Shown here piece after piece: positions 20,015 to 27,730 of a stretch of 64,000 nt of DNA. The position numbers and the translations under genes are program-made. How positions within the stretch are numbered: the stretch's first letter is position 1; the number at the start of each line of letters is the position of its first letter. The notes under the pieces are model-generated. The model worked only from the letters and a program-made list of their open reading frames with translations. It ran no database searches and had not been told where the DNA came from. The DNA is from CAVZZV01 sp963779845 (GTDB taxonomy: Bacteria > Bacteroidota > Bacteroidia > Bacteroidales > GCA-2748055), in assembly GCA_963779845.1 (NCBI GenBank), contig CAVZZV010000001.1:682001-746000 (forward strand). Reading direction: 5' to 3'.

Positions 20015-20020
20015 TTAAAA

Positions 20021-21352
20021 TTAACGGAATAAATGCACCGTCCCTTTATAGACCCCTTTGCGGTATTTTTCACCATCATACCCTTCGGCCTCAATGATAT
20101 AATAGTATACCCCGATGCTGGCCTCTCTTCCTGAATTCATGATCTTCCCATCCCAGCCTTCCCAGTCGTAGAGTTCGCTGATATCTTCTTTATAGACAAG
20201 ATTGCCTGTACGGGAATAAATCCGGATGACGAAAGTTTTAATGGATTTTTGGGTAACCTTGAAATAATCGTTGATCCCATCCCCATTGGGTGAAAAGACA
20301 TTGGAAACTTTTAACTCTGAAGGGACCACCACGATGGGTTCCTCAAGCCTGAATGTGTCCGTACATCCCTCCTGCGATACCGAAATTAAAGCCGGATAAT
20401 AACTATCAGGGATCAGGTAGGTAAATTCAGGCTGATAGGAGGAGTCATCCGTCAATTCATTTTCAACATAACCTGCGGCCAGGGAATCTATAAAAATCCA
20501 TTCGAATGAGCTGCCGTTTTGTGAAGTATTGGTAAATTTTACTTTTAAGGGAGCGTCACTTTGAGGGGGTGAGGGAGGAGTAACAAACTCCTTTGTTTCT
20601 TCCTTGTCATAAAAAAGATAACTGAATTCTGCCTTTGTATGGATCGTTTCGTAAAAGGCCGAGTCAACATCTGTCATGCCCATGCTGTCAGTAGCAGTGA
20701 GAATATACCAGGTATCCTTAACAGGAGGACGGTAAGTAATATTTGGGTCCAATACCCTTGAAGCATTAGGAATTATCAAGTCATTATTGTCGGAGGTCCA
20801 TGAAAAAGTGAAGTCATTTTTCAGCTTAATGGACTGGTGGTTTATTGGATTGTAATATACAAAGCTATCAAGGTGTACACTGCCATTGAGCGTTAAAAAG
20901 TCGCAGGTATATTTGAAGGGTTTTATCTGATTATCCACTGTTTTTTCAATACTGCTTGTGAGCTCATCAATAAACACCCATGCCACAAAAAAGGTGTCAG
21001 TTCCCGTACTGTTGAAAGTGTGAATCCTGTATCCACCCTCTTCAAGACCTGCCATTTGAGACTGCTGAACATTTACTTCCGAGCTTAGAGGATCCCAGCT
21101 AGCCGTCCCGGAATTGTAGCTTGCCCATTCAAAATTAAAGTTCCCCGCCACCGGACCTTTTACCAAAAGGCTCCCAGTAACCAGCTCTCCTGAATGTCGA
21201 TAGAAAACAAACACCGGGTCAGCCCCGGGATAAACCAGGGTGTCGGTATATCTGGTGAAGTCGGCTGAGGGCGAAGTAATCTGCGCTCCTGCAGGAAAAT
21301 AGATCAAAAACAGCCAAAATGGAATAAACAGTTTATAAATATGTTTTAACAA
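20021..21352 (-). CDS. Secreted protein with gliding-motility-type (T9SS type B) C-terminal domain
   Basis: 443 aa with a signal peptide ending near YFPAGAQ. The middle contains a PKD-like segment (KFTNTSQNGSSFEWIFIDSL). The last 90 residues begin SNVFSPNGDGINDYFKV and end GVYKGTVHLFR, the CHU_C / gliding motility-associated C-terminal domain that acts as a T9SS type B sorting signal. The protein is probably exported to the surface by T9SS. No enzyme domain is seen, so an adhesin or structural role is only a guess. No T9SS machinery gene is in the window. Confidence 0.87.
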   Translation of the reverse strand: MLKHIYKLFIPFWLFLIYFPAGAQITSPSADFTRYTDTLVYPGADPVFVFYRHSGELVTGSLLVKGPVAGNFNFEWASYNSGTASWDPLSSEVNVQQSQMAGLEEGGYRIHTFNSTGTDTFFVAWVFIDELTSSIEKTVDNQIKPFKYTCDFLTLNGSVHLDSFVYYNPINHQSIKLKNDFTFSWTSDNNDLIIPNASRVLDPNITYRPPVKDTWYILTATDSMGMTDVDSAFYETIHTKAEFSYLFYDKEETKEFVTPPSPPQSDAPLKVKFTNTSQNGSSFEWIFIDSLAAGYVENELTDDSSYQPEFTYLIPDSYYPALISVSQEGCTDTFRLEEPIVVVPSELKVSNVFSPNGDGINDYFKVTQKSIKTFVIRIYSRTGNLVYKEDISELYDWEGWDGKIMNSGREASIGVYYYIIEAEGYDGEKYRKGVYKGTVHLFR

Positions 21353-21386
21353 AGGAAGATTATTTTGGGTTTAATAGAAACTAACG

Positions 21387-21415
21387 CAAACATGAATTAT
21401 TTTGCGAATGTTCAA
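21387..21415 (-). promoter_or_regulatory. Possible promoter of the T9SS type B cargo gene
   Basis: On the minus strand a TTG (complement of 21413-21415) is followed after 18 bp by CATGTTTG (complement of 21387-21394). This is one mismatch from TAnnTTTG. It lies 35 bp upstream of the ATG at 21352. Confidence 0.4.
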
Positions 21416-21549
21416 AAAAATATTAGATCCTGCAATTTTAAAGGGATAAATATTCACGAATAGAGGCATTTTCCTGTCACCCCCAAAAGGTTATAGGGCC
21501 AACGATGGAAAGAAGTTAAATTATTGGATGGGATTGTTTACTTTCTGGC

Positions 21550-23880
21550 ATGAAAACCCTATTTTTGGAAGCTCAAAGAGAAATCGTGGATAATATTACC
21601 AATCAGCTTAATCCCTCTCAGAAAGAGGCAGTTATAAATTTTAGCGGACCCTCGCTCGTCATCGCGGGAGCAGGTTCGGGGAAGACGCGTGTACTAACTT
21701 ACCGCATTGCCTACATGTTATCAGCCGGGGTGCCTCCACATGGGATCCTGGCACTGACTTTTACCAATAAGGCTGCTCATGAGATGAAAAACCGGATTGC
21801 ATCACTCGTCGGTTTTTCCATGGCCTCTAAACTATGGATGGGAACATTCCATTCCATTTTTGCCAGAATTTTGAGGTATGAGGCAGCTTCACTGGGCTTT
21901 CCCCCAACCTTTACCATTTATGACACACTTGATAGCCGAAATCTTATAAAGACTATTGTTAAAGAATTTAACCTTGACGAAAAGAGTTACAAACCGGCCG
22001 AAATATTGTCCCGGATTTCCGGTGCAAAAAACAACCTGATCACCCCCGATGGCTACGCTGCTAATACCACAATACGAGCCGCTGATGCGGCTTCCAGAAA
22101 ACCCATGATCAGTGAAATTTATACGCGTTACTCTTCGCGTTGCAAACGTGCCGGGGCCATGGATTTTGATGATCTTTTGCTCAATACCAATATACTTTTC
22201 AGGGATTATCCTGCTGTATTGGATAAATACATGAACCGTTTCAGCCATATTCTGGTCGATGAATATCAGGACACCAATTATTCCCAGTACCTGATCATAC
22301 GAAAGCTGGCACAGCAACACCAAAACATCTGCGTGGTTGGGGATGATGCACAGAGCATTTATTCATTCCGCGGAGCACGGATCGAAAATATCCTGAGTTT
22401 TCAGAATGATTACAAGGATGCCCGGATATACAAGCTTGAAAGAAATTACCGCTCCACGCAAAATATTGTGGAAGCAGCTAACAGCATCATCTCCCGGAAT
22501 AAGGATCAGCTTAAGAAAAAAGTTTTTTCCGAAAATGCCACCGGCGACAAAATCAAAGTGATCTTTGCAAGCACCGATGCTGAAGAAGGGATTGTTGTGG
22601 CAAATACGATCAAAGACAATTCACTCAGAGAGAATCTGCATTACCGCGATTTCGCGATCCTCTACCGGACGAATGCCCAATCGAGGATTTTTGAAGAAGC
22701 CCTGAGGAAGCTGAATATACCTTATAAAGTATATGGGGGCGTCTCCTTCTTTCAACGCAAAGAGATAAAGGACGTTCTCGCCTATTTCAAGCTTACGGTA
22801 AACCCGGAGGATGATGAATCCCTTAAACGGGTAATAAATTATCCTTTGCGCGGCATCGGGAAAACAAGCATTGATAAAATCGAATCGGTTTCTATCCAAC
22901 ATGATGTCTCTCTTTGGAAAGTCATCAATAACCAGAATTTCCTTCATTCAACCTTTAATACAGGAACCCAAAACAAAATAATGTCCTTCACATCTCTCAT
23001 CCGGGATTTTATAGGCAAATCAACAGAAATGGAAGCCTTTGACCTGGCTTTCACCATAGTGGGAGCGACCGGAATTTTCAAGGAACTGGGTGGCGACAAT
23101 ACCCCGGAAGGAATAAGCCGACGGGAAAATGTGGAAGAATTATTGAACGGAATCAAGGAATTCACCGACAATCCTCCGGAGAAAGAAAATAGCGGTTTGG
23201 CAGGCTATCTTCAAACAGTAACCCTGCTAACTGATGCTGACAATGAGAAGGAAGAAGATAACGATAAGGTGACCATCATGACTGTACACTCGGCAAAGGG
23301 ACTTGAATTCCGGCAGGTCTTCCTGACCGGACTGGAAGAGAACCTGTTCCCTTCCCTTCGATCCATAAACACCCAGAAAGAGATCGAGGAAGAACGGAGA
23401 TTATTTTACGTAGCGGTTACAAGGGCCATGGATAAGGTATATATCAGCTATACAGGAACCCGCTACAAATGGGGAAGCCCGGTTTTTTGCACCCCCAGCC
23501 GGTTTATCAACGATATTGATGAAAATTTTTTGGATCTGCCTCATAACTATAGGGGAGGCCCCACTCCAATCATTAATGAAAATAACCCGGCCAGAGGGGT
23601 GTATGACCATAGGAAACCAATTTACCCTCCTTCCTCAGCAAAAGGCAAACTGACAAACGTCACCAACCTCCCTACGGCTTCACATAATGATTCGAAGGAG
23701 GGTTTTGCCGATCCTTCGGAAATTGTGGCAGGAAGCAATATAGAGCATCCACGGTTCGGAAAAGGGAAAGTGTTGAACACCGAAGGTTCGGGTCCGAATA
23801 TCAAGGCAACAATTTTCTTTCAAAACCACGGGCAAAAACAGTTATTGCTTCGGTTTGCCAAATTAAGGATTTTGGGTTGA
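21550..23880 (+). CDS. pcrA: ATP-dependent DNA helicase, UvrD/PcrA type
   Basis: Superfamily 1A 3'-5' helicase that acts in DNA repair and removal of replication or transcription blocks. It is 776 aa. Motifs in order: Walker A AGAGSGKT (39-46), motif Ia ALTFTNKAAHEM, motif II VDEYQDT (236-242), motif III VVGDDAQSIYSFRGA, motif V MTVHSAKGLEF and motif VI RRLFYVAVTRA. The C-terminal segment from HPRFGKGKVLNTEGSG is the Tudor-like domain of PcrA. The start is uncertain. The ATG at 21550 gives an atypical leader, and a TATTTTTG box (21560-21567) lies within it. A GTG at 21586 (residue 13) would give the family-like start before NITNQLNPSQKEAV. Confidence 0.93.
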   Translation: MKTLFLEAQREIVDNITNQLNPSQKEAVINFSGPSLVIAGAGSGKTRVLTYRIAYMLSAGVPPHGILALTFTNKAAHEMKNRIASLVGFSMASKLWMGTFHSIFARILRYEAASLGFPPTFTIYDTLDSRNLIKTIVKEFNLDEKSYKPAEILSRISGAKNNLITPDGYAANTTIRAADAASRKPMISEIYTRYSSRCKRAGAMDFDDLLLNTNILFRDYPAVLDKYMNRFSHILVDEYQDTNYSQYLIIRKLAQQHQNICVVGDDAQSIYSFRGARIENILSFQNDYKDARIYKLERNYRSTQNIVEAANSIISRNKDQLKKKVFSENATGDKIKVIFASTDAEEGIVVANTIKDNSLRENLHYRDFAILYRTNAQSRIFEEALRKLNIPYKVYGGVSFFQRKEIKDVLAYFKLTVNPEDDESLKRVINYPLRGIGKTSIDKIESVSIQHDVSLWKVINNQNFLHSTFNTGTQNKIMSFTSLIRDFIGKSTEMEAFDLAFTIVGATGIFKELGGDNTPEGISRRENVEELLNGIKEFTDNPPEKENSGLAGYLQTVTLLTDADNEKEEDNDKVTIMTVHSAKGLEFRQVFLTGLEENLFPSLRSINTQKEIEEERRLFYVAVTRAMDKVYISYTGTRYKWGSPVFCTPSRFINDIDENFLDLPHNYRGGPTPIINENNPARGVYDHRKPIYPPSSAKGKLTNVTNLPTASHNDSKEGFADPSEIVAGSNIEHPRFGKGKVLNTEGSGPNIKATIFFQNHGQKQLLLRFAKLRILG

Positions 23881-23990
23881 TCTTAAATTCAGCGACAAAT
23901 AAAACCTGATATAAATATCCAGAATAAGCCCGCTAACCGGTATTGCCTTCTCATTATTATATTCACTGACGGTGTTAAGCAACAATGCAT

Positions 23991-24021
23991 TTGTTAATCA
24001 GGCTTATTTAGATTAGCTTTG
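23991..24021 (+). promoter_or_regulatory. Promoter of the DUF4290-murA pair
   Basis: TTG at 23991-23993 and TAGCTTTG at 24014-24021 with a 20-bp spacer, a full match to the Bacteroidetes promoter. The start would be near 24028, leaving a very short leader before the ATG at 24036. Confidence 0.72.
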
Positions 24022-24035
24022 CAAAAAGAAATTTT

Positions 24036-24635
24036 ATGGATTACGATTACAATACTGGCAGGAAACCTCTTATTCTTCCTGAATATGGGCGCAATGTTCA
24101 AAAGATGATCAAACATATCCTCACTATTGAGGATCGGGAAGAGAGGAATAAAGCTGCCCATACCATCATAGGGATCATGGGAAACCTGAACCCCCTTCTC
24201 AGGGACGTGGGTGATTTTAAGCACAAATTATGGGATCACCTCTTCATTATTTCCGAATTCAAACTGGATATCGATTCTCCCTATGAGATACCCGAGGCTT
24301 CAAAATTTACAGAAAAACCGAACAAAATCCCTTACAATCAAAAGTTTATCCGCTACAAGCATTATGGCCGATCTATTGCAATGATGTTAAAAGTCGTTTC
24401 TGAAATGGAAGAAGGGGAAGAAAAAGATAGTTTAATCTCCCTTCTGGCTAACCACATGAAAAAGTCTTATTTAACCTGGAACCGGGAGGCGGTGGACGAT
24501 GAGCAGATTTTCAGCGACCTTAAAGAAATTTCGCTGGGAGCTTTCGATATGGGCCAGGAAGATATTAAGCTGAACGAAACCCGTGACATACTCCAGAAGA
24601 ACAGAAAAAAGAAAATTCCCAGAAAAAATAAATAA
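24036..24635 (+). CDS. DUF4290 family protein
   Basis: A 199-aa soluble protein of unknown function, in a family I know from Bacteroidetes. It has no signal peptide or membrane segment. It begins MDYDYNTGRKPLILPEYGRN. The middle is charged and helical (HTIIGIMGNLNPLLRDVGDF), with HLFIISEF and FIRYKHYGR as conserved-looking blocks. The C-terminus is highly basic (QKNRKKKIPRKNK). It lies 14 bp before murA under a shared promoter, a neighbourhood I believe is common in the phylum. A link to cell-wall synthesis is inference from position only. Confidence 0.85.
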   Translation: MDYDYNTGRKPLILPEYGRNVQKMIKHILTIEDREERNKAAHTIIGIMGNLNPLLRDVGDFKHKLWDHLFIISEFKLDIDSPYEIPEASKFTEKPNKIPYNQKFIRYKHYGRSIAMMLKVVSEMEEGEEKDSLISLLANHMKKSYLTWNREAVDDEQIFSDLKEISLGAFDMGQEDIKLNETRDILQKNRKKKIPRKNK

Positions 24636-24649
24636 AGCTCTTTTCATCC

Positions 24650-25954
24650 ATGAGCAGTTTTCATATTGAAGGCGGCCATTCCCTAAAAGGTGAAATTGTC
24701 CCACAAGGTGCAAAAAACGAGGCATTGCAAGTTTTGTGCGCTGTCCTCCTGACCACCGGTGAGGTGACGATTGAAAACATTCCTGATATTCATGATGTCA
24801 ACAAACTCATAGAAATCCTTGCTGACATGGGAGTGGAAATCACCCGGAATTCACGGAATAGTTATGCTTTCAGAGCAGCCAATGTAAATATTGACATTCT
24901 TCGTGATACCTCCTTTAAGGAAAAAACGGCGACGCTGCGCGGTTCTGTAATGATTATCGGGCCACTGCTTGGCCGCTACGGTGAAGCGTATATCCCTAAA
25001 CCGGGTGGGGATAAAATCGGACGTCGAAGACTGGATACTCATTTTATTGGTTTTCAAAAGCTGGGTGCTGAATTCACTTTTGAACCCAGAAACCAACAAT
25101 ATCATGTCCGTGCAGAAAAACTGAAAGGCTGTTACATGCTTCTGGATGAGGCTTCCGTAACCGGGACTGCCAATATCATTATGGCCGCTGTACTGGCGGA
25201 AGGTACCACCACCATCTATAATGCCGCTTGTGAACCCTATATTCAGCAACTCTGTCAGATGCTTAATAAAATGGGAGCGATGATATCCGGTATAGGATCC
25301 AACCTTTTGCGTATCGACGGAGTTAAAGTCCTGAACGGTACCCACCACAAGATACTGCCCGATATGATCGAAATAGGCAGTTTTATCGGAATGGCAGCGA
25401 TGACCGGATCAGATATACTGATGAAAAATGTTGGCTTCAACCAACTGGGAATTATCCCTGAATCTTTCCAGCGTCTTGGCATTGAGATCGAAATCAACGG
25501 GGATAATTTGCGGATTCCTCCCCAAGACTCCTATGAAATTGAAACATTTATTGACGGGTCAATAATGACCATTTCAGACGCTCCATGGCCGGGACTGACC
25601 CCTGACCTGTTAAGTGTCCTTCTGGTTATGGCCACCTGCGCCAGGGGAAGTGTGCTGATTCACCAAAAAATGTTCGAGAGCCGTCTCTTCTTCGTGGATA
25701 AATTGATAGACATGGGGGCTCAAATAATACTTTGCGATCCACACCGAGCAACGGTAATCGGACTCGGAAATAAAATGAAACTGAGGCCGACCACTATGAC
25801 TTCACCGGATATCAGGGCAGGGGTGGCCTTGTTGATTGCCGCGATGACGGCAGATGGGAAAAGCACAATACATAACATCGACCAAATCGACCGGGGGTAC
25901 CAGGATATTGACGTGAGGCTGAATAGTATCGGAGCTTCCATTGAAAGAATCTAG
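24650..25954 (+). CDS. murA: UDP-N-acetylglucosamine 1-carboxyvinyltransferase
   Basis: First committed step of peptidoglycan synthesis: transfers enolpyruvate from PEP to UDP-GlcNAc in the cytoplasm. It is 434 aa and full length. It begins with the substrate-binding pattern GGHSLKGEIVPQGAKNEAL. The active-site loop reads KPGGDKIGRRRLD (117-129), so the Cys that fosfomycin alkylates (Cys115 of E. coli MurA, in PGGC) is Asp121 here. Asp at this position supports catalysis in other bacteria and gives intrinsic fosfomycin resistance. Other core segments (EIGSFIGMAAMTGSD, FESRLFFVDKLIDMGA) are normal. It is co-directional with the DUF4290 gene. Confidence 0.96.
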   Translation: MSSFHIEGGHSLKGEIVPQGAKNEALQVLCAVLLTTGEVTIENIPDIHDVNKLIEILADMGVEITRNSRNSYAFRAANVNIDILRDTSFKEKTATLRGSVMIIGPLLGRYGEAYIPKPGGDKIGRRRLDTHFIGFQKLGAEFTFEPRNQQYHVRAEKLKGCYMLLDEASVTGTANIIMAAVLAEGTTTIYNAACEPYIQQLCQMLNKMGAMISGIGSNLLRIDGVKVLNGTHHKILPDMIEIGSFIGMAAMTGSDILMKNVGFNQLGIIPESFQRLGIEIEINGDNLRIPPQDSYEIETFIDGSIMTISDAPWPGLTPDLLSVLLVMATCARGSVLIHQKMFESRLFFVDKLIDMGAQIILCDPHRATVIGLGNKMKLRPTTMTSPDIRAGVALLIAAMTADGKSTIHNIDQIDRGYQDIDVRLNSIGASIERI

Positions 25955-25994
25955 CAGGCAAATTTAATTGGTTGTGCCCTGTAACATATTATTT

Positions 25995-26011
25995 TGTCCC
26001 TTTTCGGGACA
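25995..26011. terminator. Hairpin downstream of murA
   Basis: TGTCCC and GGGACA form a 6-bp stem around a TTTTC loop, 41 bp after the murA stop. No clear T tract follows on the plus strand, so it is a weak terminator candidate. Confidence 0.35.
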
Positions 26012-26147
26012 TTCCGAAGCATCCGACTGATTTTCTGCCTACATTTTATCCCTAACAGGATATAATTTCTGCATATTCTGTTAAGCATGTTTCTTTGAGG
26101 ATTGAATAGGGGTATAATTCCGGTATGATATTTGACTAAAATAATTA

Positions 26148-26155
26148 TATCTTTG
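26148..26155 (+). promoter_or_regulatory. -7 box upstream of the TlpA-like gene
   Basis: TATCTTTG matches TAnnTTTG and is followed by an AT-rich leader containing an (AT)n run. The only nearby upstream TTG leaves a 13-bp spacer, so the -33 element is poor. It lies 35 bp before the ATG. Confidence 0.5.
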
Positions 26156-26189
26156 CATAAATATATATATATACATAATTAATTAAAAA

Positions 26190-26789
26190 ATGAATTTCAT
26201 GAAAAAGACAGTTTTGTATCTTTCGGCTATTACACTCATGGTTTTTACCGCCTCCTGCTCAGGAAAAGATGCCAAAAACAATTCGGCAAACCTTGCTGAG
26301 AATAATTCAACAGAGATCCAGGCTGCGGATGAAGATGTGAAGGTCGGTTTAAACATTGGTGATCAGGCCCCGAACATGGAATATCCTTCACCTGAAGGGA
26401 AAATGATAAGCCTGAAATCCCTCCGTGGAAAAGTTGTCCTGATTGATTTTTGGGCAGCGTGGTGCCCTCCCTGCCGAATGGAAAATCCAAACCTGGTGAG
26501 CACTTATGCCCAATATAAGGATAAGGATTTCCAAAATGGCGATGGGTTTACCATTTACAGCGTTTCTCTGGATCAGTCAAAAGACAGCTGGGTAAAAGCA
26601 ATTAAAGACGATAAACTATCCTGGGAAAACCATGTCAGCGATCTGAAATATTGGCAGTCGGAACCAGCAGCCATGTACCAGGTACGTGGAATCCCAATGA
26701 ATTACCTCATTAACGGCGACGGGATCATCGTGGCAAAAAATCTCCGCGGAGAAGCACTCGGCGCTGCCCTTAACTCAATGGTCAAATAA
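26190..26789 (+). CDS. TlpA-like thiol-disulfide oxidoreductase, lipoprotein
   Basis: A 199-aa thioredoxin-fold protein of the AhpC/TSA-like (TlpA/ResA) group, anchored in an envelope membrane. The N-terminal signal ends in the lipobox-like FTASC with the modified Cys at residue 23. A polar linker runs to about residue 50. The redox motif is WCPPC (91-95), preceded by KVVLIDFWAA. The cis-Pro loop is in VRGIPMNYLING, and the end is short and normal. Such proteins reduce disulfides in the periplasm, often for cytochrome c maturation. Substrate here is unknown. A second in-frame ATG at 26199 (MKKTVLYLS) is an equally likely start. It is a single gene with its own -7 box. Confidence 0.9.
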   Translation: MNFMKKTVLYLSAITLMVFTASCSGKDAKNNSANLAENNSTEIQAADEDVKVGLNIGDQAPNMEYPSPEGKMISLKSLRGKVVLIDFWAAWCPPCRMENPNLVSTYAQYKDKDFQNGDGFTIYSVSLDQSKDSWVKAIKDDKLSWENHVSDLKYWQSEPAAMYQVRGIPMNYLINGDGIIVAKNLRGEALGAALNSMVK

Positions 26790-26801
26790 TTTGGATGATA
26801 A

Positions 26802-26823
26802 CTCATCCCATTAAGGGTATGAG
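26802..26823 (+). terminator. Possible terminator after the TlpA-like gene
   Basis: CTCATCCC pairs with GGGTATGAG (one bulged T) around an ATTAA loop, 13 bp after the stop codon. A run of six T follows about 27 bp later, farther than in a classical intrinsic terminator. Confidence 0.4.
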
Positions 26824-27028
26824 ATGAGATTTCAGGGATTGAGATGATTTTTTATTATTTAAGTAAAACGAAAGATCGATCATACAAAGTATAATTCTTT
26901 TGTTTCCTCTATAATCCAAAAAATTATTGGCCTGTCAAAATAGTCAGCAAAATCTGCTGCCTGGTTCTTTTCATGCCAAATTGTCTCGCTTTTATCTACT
27001 GGCAGAAAATTTGTAATGCCTAGCCGGT

Positions 27029-27043
27029 TACTTATAATAAGTA
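27029..27043. promoter_or_regulatory. 15-bp palindrome upstream of grpE
   Basis: TACTTAT and ATAAGTA are perfect inverted repeats around a single A, ending 7 bp before the grpE ATG. The position suits an operator or a start-site structure. It is not the CIRCE element. No TAnnTTTG box was found nearby. Confidence 0.4.
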
Positions 27044-27050
27044 TATAGAA

Positions 27051-27720
27051 ATGGTGAAAAAATTTACAGGGAAATCAGGAAATAAAAATATGAGAAGAAA
27101 TAATTCCGGGGAGGAAAAATCAAATACAGAAAACAGAGGATTGAACAATCAGGAGTTGAAGGACTCTTCTTCCCAGGATAATAATCCGGAGGACATTGAA
27201 AAAGAGAAGGAGGCGGAGGATAATGAACCCAAAGCTACCGAAGGCAGCGATCATCAAACGGATCCTGCCAAAGAACTGAATGAGTCACTGCTTAAGATCG
27301 CAGAACTACAGGACAGGTATATGCGATTATCGGCAGAGTTCGACAACTATCGCAAACGCACCTTACGAGAAAAAACCGAACTTATTCAGGCAGCAGGTTC
27401 CGATTTTATCATGCAAATCTTGCCTGTCATGGACAACCTTGAACGGGCACTCAATGTGATCGATAAGGCCACCGACATGGAAGGGGTTAAAAAAGGCATT
27501 GAACTTATTTACAGCAACTTCAAAGATTTTTTCAAACAACAGGGACTGAAGGAGATTGATGCGCATGCATAAGGATTTCGATCTCGATGTTCATGAAGCT
27601 GTGGGCAAGACCCCAGCCCCCGATGAAAAGCTTAACGGAAAAATTGTGGATGTAGTTGAAAAAGGATACCGGCTAAAAGACAAAGTGATCAGGTATGCAA
27701 AGGTCATAATTGGGGAATAA
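27051..27720 (+). CDS. grpE: Nucleotide exchange factor GrpE, frame broken by one base
   Basis: Releases ADP from DnaK in the cytoplasmic Hsp70 cycle. A long acidic, low-complexity N-terminus (to about residue 80) precedes the coiled coil and the conserved [20 protein letters not shown]. The frame ends early at a TAA (27570-27572). The missing C-terminus, from [20 protein letters not shown] to [11 protein letters not shown], follows immediately in another frame and ends at 27720. Removing one base near 27568 gives EIDAHDKDFDLD and a 222-aa GrpE. It precedes dnaJ by 10 bp. An alternative start is the ATG at 27090. Confidence 0.9.
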
Positions 27721-27730
27721 ATTATAGATT

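Larger units (their letters stand above)
19572..20020. other. Intergenic region between the two T9SS cargo genes
   Basis: 449 bp without a credible gene. It holds repeat copies C and D near its right side. No TAnnTTTG box was found upstream of the larger cargo gene (minus strand). ACTCAAAC (19969-19976) and GTTTGAGT (19990-19997) could form a stem of eight base pairs. Confidence 0.6.

Noticed and set aside
26160..26176. AT dinucleotide run upstream of the TlpA-like gene
   Set aside because: It is short and lies in an AT-rich leader after a -7 box; this is ordinary promoter-region composition.
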